The notes under the pieces: generated by a model
Database searches by the model: none
Told to the model about the DNA's origin: nothing
Seen by the model: the letters and a program-made list of their open reading frames with translations, nothing else
Translations under genes and position numbers: made by a program
In this document: positions 23,859 to 30,842 of the stretch, in pieces
Numbering within the stretch: the stretch's first letter is position 1
Layout: each line of letters begins with the position of its first letter
Source: an uncultured Bacteroidales bacterium
GTDB lineage: Bacteria; Bacteroidota; Bacteroidia; Bacteroidales; P3
NCBI GenBank assembly: GCA_937906975.1
Contig: CALCUN010000026.1
Span: 1-46,146, forward strand
DNA: 46,146 bases
Direction of reading: 5' to 3'

Positions 23859-25277
23859 TTATAAATTTCCTTTGTGTGCAAAGTTAATACTTTTATTCCA
23901 AATAATGTAAAGAATTAAAGAAATTATGGTTGCAACCCCTCCTACTGTGTATGAAATCGTTGGAGAAAGAGAAAATCCCTCTGGTGCTATGAAAATATAA
24001 CTTACACACACCATTGTCATAAATAAGGCTGGGATTAGGGTTATGATGTAGTTGCTTTTTTCTTTTGTTAAATAGACTGTGATTGTCCAAAGCGTGAAAA
24101 CTGCAAGGGTTTGATTGCACCAAGCAAAGTAACGCCAAAGAATATCAAAGTTTATTTGTAGAATAAGAAAACTTGCTATGAAAAGAGGTATTGAAATCAA
24201 TAATCGTTTGTAGATTTTCTTTTGTGGGATTTTCAAAATGTCTGCAACAATCAAGCGAGCTGAACGAAAGGCTGTATCTCCCGAAGTAATTGGTGCAAAT
24301 ATCACGCCAAGCAAAGCAAGAAACGCACCCGCAATTCCAAGCCACTCTTTTGTAATTGTATCAACTATGACAGCGGCGTTGTTTTCTTCCATTCCGTTTT
24401 CATAGAAGAAAGCACTTGCAGCCGCAGCCCATATAAGAGCTACTATTCCCTCTATTATCATTGCTCCATAAAAGACAGGGCGTCCGTGTTTTTCGTTTTT
24501 CATACAACGAGCCATCATTGGAGATTGTGTTGCGTGAAATCCCGAAATCGCACCACAAGCAATGGAAACAAACATCATTGGAAAAATAGGATTACCCTCA
24601 GGAGATGTGTTTTTAAGACTTGAAAGGCTATTTATTTCTGGCAAAACAGGGTTATTCCATATTAACATCACTAATATTCCCACTGCCATAAAGAGTATTG
24701 CTATTGCAAAGATTGGATAAACCTTTCCTATGATTTTATCAACAGGCAAAAGAGTTGCAAGAATATAGTAAACGAAAACAACAACTGCCCAAAAAGTCAT
24801 ATCTAATGACTCGGGTGTGAGTTTTGCAAGCAAGCCTGCTGGCCCTGAAACAAAGACTGCTCCCACCAAAACCATAAGCAATATTGTAAAAACTCTCATT
24901 GTTTGTTTTGCACCATTGCCTAAATATTTTCCTATAAGCTCTGGAAGGCTTGCTCCTTGATTTCTGATTGATAACATTCCAGAAAAGTAATCGTGAACAG
25001 CACCTGCAAAAATACTTCCAAAGACAATCCAAATGTAAGAGGCAGGTCCGAATTTCGCTCCCATGATTGCTCCAAATATTGGTCCTAATCCCGCAATATT
25101 TAGAAACTGAATCATAAGGATTTTCCACGTTGGCATTGGAATATAATCAACTCCATCATTCAACTCTGTGGCTGGGGTTATGCGTTGAAAGTCTGGCTTA
25201 AATACTCTTTCAACAAATTTTCCGTAAACAAAATATCCTGCTACCAAAAGAGCAAGAGCAACTAAAAATGTTATCAT
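23859..25277 (-). CDS. cstA: CstA-family carbon-starvation / pyruvate or peptide transporter
   Basis: 472-residue polytopic inner-membrane protein with about 13 hydrophobic segments. It carries the CstA signatures LNIAGLGPIFGAIMGAKFGP, GSIFAGAVHDYFSGMLSIRNQGASLPEL, GFHATQSPMMARCM and ITSGDTAFRSARL. It is the short form (E. coli CstA is about 700 residues). E. coli CstA and YjiY/BtsT transport pyruvate, and peptide uptake has also been proposed for CstA. Linkage with ptb suggests amino-acid or pyruvate catabolism. Confidence 0.92.
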   Translation of the reverse strand: MITFLVALALLVAGYFVYGKFVERVFKPDFQRITPATELNDGVDYIPMPTWKILMIQFLNIAGLGPIFGAIMGAKFGPASYIWIVFGSIFAGAVHDYFSGMLSIRNQGASLPELIGKYLGNGAKQTMRVFTILLMVLVGAVFVSGPAGLLAKLTPESLDMTFWAVVVFVYYILATLLPVDKIIGKVYPIFAIAILFMAVGILVMLIWNNPVLPEINSLSSLKNTSPEGNPIFPMMFVSIACGAISGFHATQSPMMARCMKNEKHGRPVFYGAMIIEGIVALIWAAAASAFFYENGMEENNAAVIVDTITKEWLGIAGAFLALLGVIFAPITSGDTAFRSARLIVADILKIPQKKIYKRLLISIPLFIASFLILQINFDILWRYFAWCNQTLAVFTLWTITVYLTKEKSNYIITLIPALFMTMVCVSYIFIAPEGFSLSPTISYTVGGVATIISLILYIIWNKSINFAHKGNL

Positions 25278-25294
25278 ATCCTTGTATTTTTATG

Positions 25295-25322
25295 CAAAGA
25301 TACTATATTTTTCATAACTTTG
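25295..25322. promoter_or_regulatory. divergent -7 elements of cstA (-) and GNAT (+)
   Basis: Minus-strand TATCTTTG (25295-25302) faces cstA and plus-strand TAACTTTG (25315-25322) faces the GNAT gene, only 12 nt apart. The GNAT ATG at 25327 would lie at about +1, so its mRNA may be leaderless. -33 boxes are not convincing. Confidence 0.5.
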
Positions 25323-25326
25323 CATT

Positions 25327-25833
25327 ATGAAATTAAGAGCAGTAGAATTAGATGACGTGGATTTACTCTACGAATGGGAAAACGATATGGAATTATGGGA
25401 ATTTGGCAACACAATGCGACCTTTTTCCAAATACGCCTTAGAGAATTATGTCCTTAACTCTCAAAACGAAAGCCTTTATAGTGCAAAACAAATGAGGTTA
25501 ATGATTGATGTAGAAAGAAATAATGCCATTTATACATTAGGTTGCATAGATGTGTATGACTATGAGGCGAAAGACGCAAAAGCAGGCATAGGAATATTTA
25601 TTTGCAAAAGCGAACGCCAAAAAGGATATGCACAAAAGGCAATTTCTTTGCTTGAAAACATAATGCAAAACACCTATAACATTCATCAACTCTATGCTTT
25701 CATTACCGAGGATAATGAAAAAAGCATAGCTTTGTTTGAAAAATGTGGATATAAATTCAATGCAAGCTTAAAAGATTGGGTTTTAGTAAATAGAAAATTT
25801 AAAAACGTAAATATTTATCAAAAAATATTCTAA
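25327..25833 (+). CDS. GNAT-family N-acetyltransferase
   Basis: 168 residues, RimJ/RimL/SpeG-like. Pattern: MKLRAVELDDVDLLYEWEND, WEFGN, LGCIDVYDYEAKDAKAGIGIFI, the acetyl-CoA P-loop-like ERQKGYAQKAI, HQLYAFITEDNEKSIALFEKCGY. The WEND/YEWEN start and KCGYK end are typical of spermidine- or alanine-acetyltransferase relatives; the substrate is unknown. Followed after 3 nt by mltG. Confidence 0.85.
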   Translation: MKLRAVELDDVDLLYEWENDMELWEFGNTMRPFSKYALENYVLNSQNESLYSAKQMRLMIDVERNNAIYTLGCIDVYDYEAKDAKAGIGIFICKSERQKGYAQKAISLLENIMQNTYNIHQLYAFITEDNEKSIALFEKCGYKFNASLKDWVLVNRKFKNVNIYQKIF

Positions 25834-25836
25834 TAT

Positions 25837-26835
25837 ATGAACAAGAAAACAATAATTATCTTAGCAATATCAGCCATTGTTTTGATTAGCGTGGGTGCTT
25901 TCGGCTTTTCACTACTAAATAAGAAAGTAAGAAATAGCGAAATAGTAGAATTATACATCTATCCTTCGGAGGATTATCAAACTCTATTAGAAAAACTTGA
26001 AGAAAACAAAGTAATAAATAAAGACGACAAAGCCTTTTCTATTTTTTCCAAAGTAAAGAAATTAGAAAACAATGTAAAATCGGGACACTACACCATAGAG
26101 CCAAACTCAACTCAAAAAGACTTAGTAAGAATGCTTGCAAACGGATTGCAAACCCCTGTAAAACTTGTCATTAACAAAGTAAGATTAAAGGAAGACTTTG
26201 CAAAAAAAGTAGCAAATCAATTAATGCTATCGGAAAACGATATTTTACTTGCAATAGACAACACATCGGATTCAAAAAACTTCTTTGACAGAGTTGTTTG
26301 CAATACTTACGAAGTTTATTGGAACATTTCAGCCGAAGGACTCTTAGAACGCTTAGAGAAAGAGGCAGATAAATGGTGGGAAAATCAAGAAAATCTTCTT
26401 AAAAAAACAGGACTTTCACGTCATGAAGTTGTGGTTTTGGCCTCCATTGTAGATGAAGAAACAAATATGAGTAATGAAAAACCTACCATTGCTGGAGTTT
26501 ACATCAATCGTTTAAAGAAAGATATGCTTCTTCAAGCAGATCCAACCGTAAAATACGCCGTTGGCGATTTCGCAATAAAGAGAGTGATGTATAAACACTT
26601 GCAAACCGAATCGCCTTACAACACATATTTATATAAAGGCTTACCTCCTACTGCAATTTGTTTGCCTAATGTTTCTTCTTTAAAGGCTGTGTTGAATTTT
26701 GAAAAGCATGACTATATCTTTTTCTGTGCTAAAGAAGACTTTTCGGGCTATCACAATTTTGCACGCACACCTGCGGAACATTATCGTAACGCTGAAAGAT
26801 ATAAAAACGCATTAAATAAATTGGGGATACGATAG
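25837..26835 (+). CDS. mltG: endolytic murein transglycosylase MltG (YceG-like)
   Basis: 332 residues. One N-terminal membrane helix (4-26), a LysM-like subdomain (YPSEDYQTLLEKLEENKVI..SGHYTIEPN, about 41-90), then the YceG catalytic domain with ASIVDEETN (202-210, catalytic Glu), AGVYINRLKKDMLLQADPTVKYA, SPYNTYLYKGLPPTAICLP and FFCAKEDFSGYHNFARTPAEH. It cleaves nascent glycan strands in the periplasm, setting strand length. The end abuts the SRP RNA terminator, coming from the opposite strand. Confidence 0.94.
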   Translation: MNKKTIIILAISAIVLISVGAFGFSLLNKKVRNSEIVELYIYPSEDYQTLLEKLEENKVINKDDKAFSIFSKVKKLENNVKSGHYTIEPNSTQKDLVRMLANGLQTPVKLVINKVRLKEDFAKKVANQLMLSENDILLAIDNTSDSKNFFDRVVCNTYEVYWNISAEGLLERLEKEADKWWENQENLLKKTGLSRHEVVVLASIVDEETNMSNEKPTIAGVYINRLKKDMLLQADPTVKYAVGDFAIKRVMYKHLQTESPYNTYLYKGLPPTAICLPNVSSLKAVLNFEKHDYIFFCAKEDFSGYHNFARTPAEHYRNAERYKNALNKLGIR

Positions 26836-26840
26836 GGTAC

Positions 26841-26945
26841 AAAAAAAAGGGCAAGCTACTTATATCGCACCGCTACAACCTCCTTACCTTGCTGCGTTCC
26901 CGCCCTGGGGAGATTCAGAGGGAGCTGGTCGTACAAGACTTACCC
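26841..26945 (-). ncRNA. ffs: signal recognition particle RNA (4.5S-like)
   Basis: On the minus strand the conserved SRP helix 8 core CCAGGGCGGGAACGCAGCAA is present (asymmetric loop with GGAAC/GCAGCA). The ends pair (GGGTAAG near 26945 with CTTGCCC near 26849) and a T8 tract follows (terminator). About 97 nt plus tail, the bacterial small type. It has its own strong promoter and is convergent with mltG. Confidence 0.92.
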
Positions 26946-26949
26946 ACTG

Positions 26950-26980
26950 CAAAAGTACTACTTTTTTGATTACCGACAAA
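26950..26980 (-). promoter_or_regulatory. SRP RNA promoter (TTTG-N19-TACTTTTG)
   Basis: On the minus strand, TTTG (26980-26977) and TACTTTTG (26957-26950) are 19 nt apart, and the RNA starts about 5-7 nt later. A TTTAAGAAAAAG tract precedes the -33 box. Confidence 0.85.
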
Positions 26981-27000
26981 CTTTTTCTTAAAAAAATTAG

Positions 27001-27008
27001 TAACTTTG
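27001..27008 (+). promoter_or_regulatory. -7 element for the flippase gene
   Basis: TAACTTTG, 36 nt before ATG 27045 and back-to-back with the SRP promoter. No clear -33 TTTG at 19 nt. Confidence 0.5.
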
Positions 27009-27044
27009 TAGTCTATATCGCATAACTTGAAGACTTATTTGACT

Positions 27045-28556
27045 ATGAATCAATTAAAATCAGGAGCAGTCTTATCTTACTTAACACTTATTCTAAATAG
27101 TGTTATAGCCTTGCTTTATACACCTTTTATGACTCTAAAACTCGGTCAAAGCGAGTACGGTCTTTATTCTTTGGTAGCCTCTATCATAAGCGTGCTTACA
27201 GTAATGGACCTTGGTTTTGGCAATGCCGTCATTCGCTATACGGCAAAGTATAGAGCCGAAAACAAACAAGAGGAAATCAATAAGATGTTTGGAATGTTCT
27301 TTGTGATATTCTCAATAATTGCCTTGATAACACTTGGAATTGGAGCTGTGCTTTATTATAATTTAGACACTATTTTCTCTCAAAATATGAGCGAAAGCGA
27401 GCTTGGAAAGCTAAGAATAATGTTCCTACTTCTTATCTTCAACCTTGCTTTTACCTTTATAATGAGCATTTATCGCTCTGCAATCGTAGCATACGAAAGA
27501 TTTGTATTTCAAAAACTTATAAACCTAATTAGAATCATTCTAAACCCAATAGTAATGGTTGTCCTCCTCTCCTATGGTCACAAAGCAATCACAATGGTAG
27601 TTGTGCAAACAATCTTTAACGTGCTTACACTACTTTTAGATTACTATTACTGCAAAAGTAAGCTAAACATAAAACTACAATTCGCTAAATTCGATTTCAA
27701 ATTTCTTAAAGAAGTAAGCGTTTACTCCTTTTGGGTATTCTTAAACGTAATAATGGATAGAATTTATTGGAGTATGGGACAAAGCGTTGTAGGAATTTAT
27801 TGTGGAGCAAAGCTTGTAGCCGTTTATGGCATAGCAATACAAATCCAACAAATGTATATGTCATTCTCAACCGCCATTTCGGGAATCCTACTTCCAAGAA
27901 TAACCTCTATGACAAGCCAAAAAGGAAGTGAAAAACAAGTATCGGATTTATTTATCAAAACAGGACGATTACAATTCATAATAATGAGTTTCATACTTTC
28001 GGGCTTTGTGGTTTTTGGTCGTCAATTCATAAACCTTTGGGTAGGAAACCAGTATGATTTAGCCTATTACGTTTGCGTTCTCTTCTTTGTACCATTATTA
28101 GTTCCGCTAATTCAAAACGTAGCCATAAGTATTTTGCAAGCACGCAATCAAATGAAATTTCGTTCCTTGCTTTATCTTGGAATCTCCTTAGCAAGTTTCG
28201 TTGCAAGCCTACCTTTAACAAAATATTACGGAATTTTAGGATGTGCAACCGCCACTTCAATCGCCCTTTTCTTAGGACACGTCTTAATAATGAATGTATA
28301 TTATCACAAAAAAGTAAGTTTAGATATTATATCTTTTTGGAAAGAAATATTAAAAATGTCATTCGCCCCTATCCTACTTAGTTTGATAGCATTTTATCTA
28401 ATAGATTATTTAATAATAAACACTTGGATTGAATTTATTGTTAGTATTGTTGTTTTTTCTCTTGTTTATGGAATAATATTTTGGCTATTCTCTATGAACA
28501 CTTACGAAAAAACATTGGCGTTAAGCCTTGTAAATAAAATCAAAAAAAAGAGATAG
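27045..28556 (+). CDS. Wzx-type oligosaccharide/lipopolysaccharide flippase (MOP family)
   Basis: 503 residues with about 14 membrane segments. Opens with the polysaccharide-exporter pattern GAVLSYLTLILNSVIALLYTPFMTLKLGQSEYGLYSL and MDLGFGNAVIRYTAKYRAE. These transporters flip undecaprenyl-linked glycan units across the inner membrane. ATG at 27045 is preferred to a TTG 18 nt upstream because family homology starts there. It lies 4 nt before the FrhB-like gene, forming a two-gene surface-glycan unit without local glycosyltransferases. Confidence 0.88.
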   Translation: MNQLKSGAVLSYLTLILNSVIALLYTPFMTLKLGQSEYGLYSLVASIISVLTVMDLGFGNAVIRYTAKYRAENKQEEINKMFGMFFVIFSIIALITLGIGAVLYYNLDTIFSQNMSESELGKLRIMFLLLIFNLAFTFIMSIYRSAIVAYERFVFQKLINLIRIILNPIVMVVLLSYGHKAITMVVVQTIFNVLTLLLDYYYCKSKLNIKLQFAKFDFKFLKEVSVYSFWVFLNVIMDRIYWSMGQSVVGIYCGAKLVAVYGIAIQIQQMYMSFSTAISGILLPRITSMTSQKGSEKQVSDLFIKTGRLQFIIMSFILSGFVVFGRQFINLWVGNQYDLAYYVCVLFFVPLLVPLIQNVAISILQARNQMKFRSLLYLGISLASFVASLPLTKYYGILGCATATSIALFLGHVLIMNVYYHKKVSLDIISFWKEILKMSFAPILLSLIAFYLIDYLIINTWIEFIVSIVVFSLVYGIIFWLFSMNTYEKTLALSLVNKIKKKR

Positions 28557-28560
28557 GAAA

Positions 28561-29745
28561 ATGTGTATAATAAATAGAGTTGCCAAAACGGATTGTTGTG
28601 GTTGTAGTGCGTGTGTTAGCGCTTGCCCTAAGCAATGCCTTGAAATGAAAAGCGACAATCAAGGTTTCTTACAAGTAAAACTTTCAAAAAACAACTGCAT
28701 TGAATGTGGAATATGCGAAAAGGTATGCCCTATTCTTGCAGAGAAAAACGAAAACGAAAGAGAGATAGAAGCCTTTGCCGTAAAAAACAACTCAGAAAGC
28801 GAAAGAAACTTATCATCATCGGGAGGCGTTTTCGTAGCCCTTGCAAATAACGTATTAGACAAAGGAGGCGTTGTTTGCGCAGCAAGATTTGATGAAAACT
28901 TCCACTTAATTCACGACTTCTGCGAAAGAAAAGAAGACTTAAAACCATTTCTTGGCTCAAAATACCTTCAAAGCGATATGAGGGATTGTTTCAAAAAAAC
29001 AAAAGAGCTACTAAACGAAGAAAGATTAGTGCTTTTCGTTGGAACACCTTGCCAAATAATGGGATTGAAACTCTATCTTAGAAAAGAATATCAAAACCTT
29101 ATTGCAACAGAAGTCGTATGCCATGGAGTACCTTCGCCAATGGTTTGGGAAAAATACTTAGACGAAGTATGCAAGCAAAAGAAAATTTCCTTAAACGAGG
29201 TAAAAAACATATCATTCCGCAACAAAGACAAATCATGGAGGGTGTTTAATCTAAAAATTGAAGGAAAAGAAAAAACAATCCTAAAAGAAAGCCTACACGA
29301 TAACATATATATGAGAGGATTTCTAAAAAACCTTTTCCTAAGACAAAGCTGTCATCATTGCCCTGCAAAGAATTTCGCTTCAATGGCGGATATAAGCCTT
29401 GCAGACTATTGGGGCATTGATAGATTTCACCCAGAAATGGACGACAACAAAGGAGTTAGTGCAGTAATCCTTTACAATAAGAAAATATCTCTTAGCTTTA
29501 AGAAATTATCTCTTAGCATTAAAGAAACAAACCTAAGAGATATTTTATCAAATAATTCAGCCCTTGCAATATCTGCAAAAGCCCACCCTAAAAGAGATGA
29601 GTTTTTTGAAAAAATAAACAAAGAAGAATTTCACAAATTAGCAAACGAATTTGTCGGAGAACCAACATTAGAGAAGATAAAACGAAAAACAAGATGGTTT
29701 CTTTCGGACATAAAATCTAAGATATTAAAAAAGGGAGGTTTTTAG
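28561..29745 (+). CDS. FrhB-like (coenzyme F420 hydrogenase beta-subunit family) iron-sulfur protein
   Basis: 394 residues. N-terminal double 4Fe-4S ferredoxin domain (CCGCSACVSACPKQCLEM and CIECGICEKVCPI, residues about 12-60). Then the FrhB N and C domains: LSSSGGVFVALANNVL, FVGTPCQIMGLK, CHGVPSPMVWEKYL and SCHHCPAKNFASMADISLADYWG. In bacteria without F420 such proteins sit in exopolysaccharide clusters and are thought to be flavin- and FeS-dependent reductases acting on glycans. The last codons (KKGGF-stop) form the left arm of the terminator. Confidence 0.87.
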   Translation: MCIINRVAKTDCCGCSACVSACPKQCLEMKSDNQGFLQVKLSKNNCIECGICEKVCPILAEKNENEREIEAFAVKNNSESERNLSSSGGVFVALANNVLDKGGVVCAARFDENFHLIHDFCERKEDLKPFLGSKYLQSDMRDCFKKTKELLNEERLVLFVGTPCQIMGLKLYLRKEYQNLIATEVVCHGVPSPMVWEKYLDEVCKQKKISLNEVKNISFRNKDKSWRVFNLKIEGKEKTILKESLHDNIYMRGFLKNLFLRQSCHHCPAKNFASMADISLADYWGIDRFHPEMDDNKGVSAVILYNKKISLSFKKLSLSIKETNLRDILSNNSALAISAKAHPKRDEFFEKINKEEFHKLANEFVGEPTLEKIKRKTRWFLSDIKSKILKKGGF

Positions 29746-29765
29746 CCTCCCTTTTTGATTTATTT
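29719..29765. repeat. 47-bp direct repeat, left copy
   Basis: Perfectly identical to 30796-30842. It contains the hairpin AAAAAGGGAGG/CCTCCCTTTTT (29728-29738, 29746-29756) and runs from AAGATATT to GATTTATTT. The two copies are 1077 bp apart and bracket the nuclease gene. Confidence 0.97.
29728..29756 (+). terminator. terminator of the flippase/FrhB unit
   Basis: 11-bp perfect stem AAAAAGGGAGG/CCTCCCTTTTT with loop TTTTTAG. It overlaps the FrhB-like stop codon and also works for the minus-strand nuclease gene. Confidence 0.88.
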
Positions 29766-30774
29766 ATTTAAGATTATCTTCTATAAGTTGTTTTAATTCT
29801 TCTTTACTTGGCAAATAAGTTTGGTATTTGCTTGCAAAAATTTGATTATTATCCTTTGGCAAAGTGATTTCTACTATTGCATCACTTTTATCCGTGCAAA
29901 GCAAAATTCCTATTGTAGGGTTTTCTTCTTCTGTCTTTACAAAGCGATCGTAATAGTTTACATACATTTGCATTTGTCCCAAATCCTGATGTTTAAGCGT
30001 ACCTCTCTTTAAGTCAATCAATACAAAAGCCTTTAATAAGCGATTATAAAAAACTAAATCTACCCTAAAATGTTGTTCATCAAAAGTAAACCTAACTTGT
30101 CTTCCTACAAAAGTAAATCCTTTTCCTAATTCCAATAAAAATGTCTGCAAATTATCTATCAAACGTTGCTCTAATTCACTTTCACTGTATTGAGGTAATT
30201 CTTGCAATCCAAGAAATTCCAAAATATATGGGTCTTTAACAACATCCTCTGCTTTTTCTATAATTTGCCCTTTTTGAGACAATTCTTTTATTCCTTCTTT
30301 ATCACGACTTAATTGTAAGCGTTCGTATAATGAACTATCAAATTGTCTTTGTAATTCTCTCAAACTCCAATTGTTTTCTATTGCTTCTATTTCATAAAAC
30401 CTACGTTCTTCTGGGTTATCTATACGCATAAGTTTCAAATAATGAGACCAACTAAGAGAAAATTGTAAATTCGTCAACAGTGTTGACGAATTTGTTTTGG
30501 AATATGTTTTATAAAAATATCTCATCCTATCAAGATTTTCAACAGAAAAGCCTTTTCCAAATTTATTTGTTAAACGTATAGAGAGTTCTTTTAACACAGC
30601 TTTTCCATATTCGGCACGCAGTTTTCCTTTTTGCTCTTCTTCTACAATCATTCGCCCTATCTCATAATAGGTATAAACCATTGCAGTATTTATTGTCGCA
30701 ACTGTTCGTTTTTTTGTTTCCTCTATCAATTGCTCTATACGTTCTGCTAAATCTGTTTTTACAATCTCGCTCAT
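29764..30774 (-). CDS. YhcG/DUF1016-family PD-(D/E)XK nuclease
   Basis: 336 residues. N-terminal DUF1016_N winged-helix/helical domain (ATINTAMVYTYYEIGRMIVEEEQ, FSVENLDRMRYFYKTY, LSWSHYLKLMRIDNPEERRFYEIEAIENNWSLRELQRQ). The C-terminal nuclease domain (about 190-330) has candidate residues Asp239 (FRVDLVFYN), Asp254-x-Lys256 (VLIDLKRG) and the QMQMYVNYYDR helix. Members occur near restriction-modification and other mobile defence genes; the catalytic substrate is unproven. Both ends overlap or adjoin the 47-bp direct repeats, so the gene looks like a cassette inserted between the FrhB-like and S46 genes. A perfect 12-bp inverted repeat lies inside the gene (30467-30493). Confidence 0.88.
   Translation of the reverse strand: MSEIVKTDLAERIEQLIEETKKRTVATINTAMVYTYYEIGRMIVEEEQKGKLRAEYGKAVLKELSIRLTNKFGKGFSVENLDRMRYFYKTYSKTNSSTLLTNLQFSLSWSHYLKLMRIDNPEERRFYEIEAIENNWSLRELQRQFDSSLYERLQLSRDKEGIKELSQKGQIIEKAEDVVKDPYILEFLGLQELPQYSESELEQRLIDNLQTFLLELGKGFTFVGRQVRFTFDEQHFRVDLVFYNRLLKAFVLIDLKRGTLKHQDLGQMQMYVNYYDRFVKTEEENPTIGILLCTDKSDAIVEITLPKDNNQIFASKYQTYLPSKEELKQLIEDNLK
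30467..30493. repeat. 12-bp inverted repeat inside the nuclease gene
   Basis: AAATTCGTCAAC (30467-30478), loop AGT, GTTGACGAATTT (30482-30493). It encodes the NSSTLLTN segment in a variable region just before the conserved LSWSHYL block. Confidence 0.85.
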
Positions 30775-30793
30775 ACTCTTTTATTTTCTCTTG

Positions 30794-30801
30794 CAAAGAT
30801 A
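30794..30801 (-). promoter_or_regulatory. possible -7 element of the nuclease gene
   Basis: Minus-strand TATCTTTG lies 19 nt before the nuclease start and at the edge of the right direct repeat. Its -33 region falls inside the terminator hairpin, so activity is uncertain. Confidence 0.4.
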
Positions 30802-30842
30802 TTAAAAAAGGGAGGTTTTTAGCCTCCCTTTTTGATTTATTT
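30796..30842. repeat. 47-bp direct repeat, right copy
   Basis: Identical to 29719-29765. It overlaps the stop codon of the S46 peptidase gene (30837-30839) and places a terminator between that gene and the nuclease. Confidence 0.97.
30805..30833 (-). terminator. terminator of the S46 peptidase gene
   Basis: Same AAAAAGGGAGG/CCTCCCTTTTT hairpin as at 29728, immediately after the peptidase stop on the minus strand. Confidence 0.85.

Noticed and set aside
29719..30842. Insertion sequence ends
   Set aside because: The repeats are direct, not inverted, are terminators, and no transposase is present.
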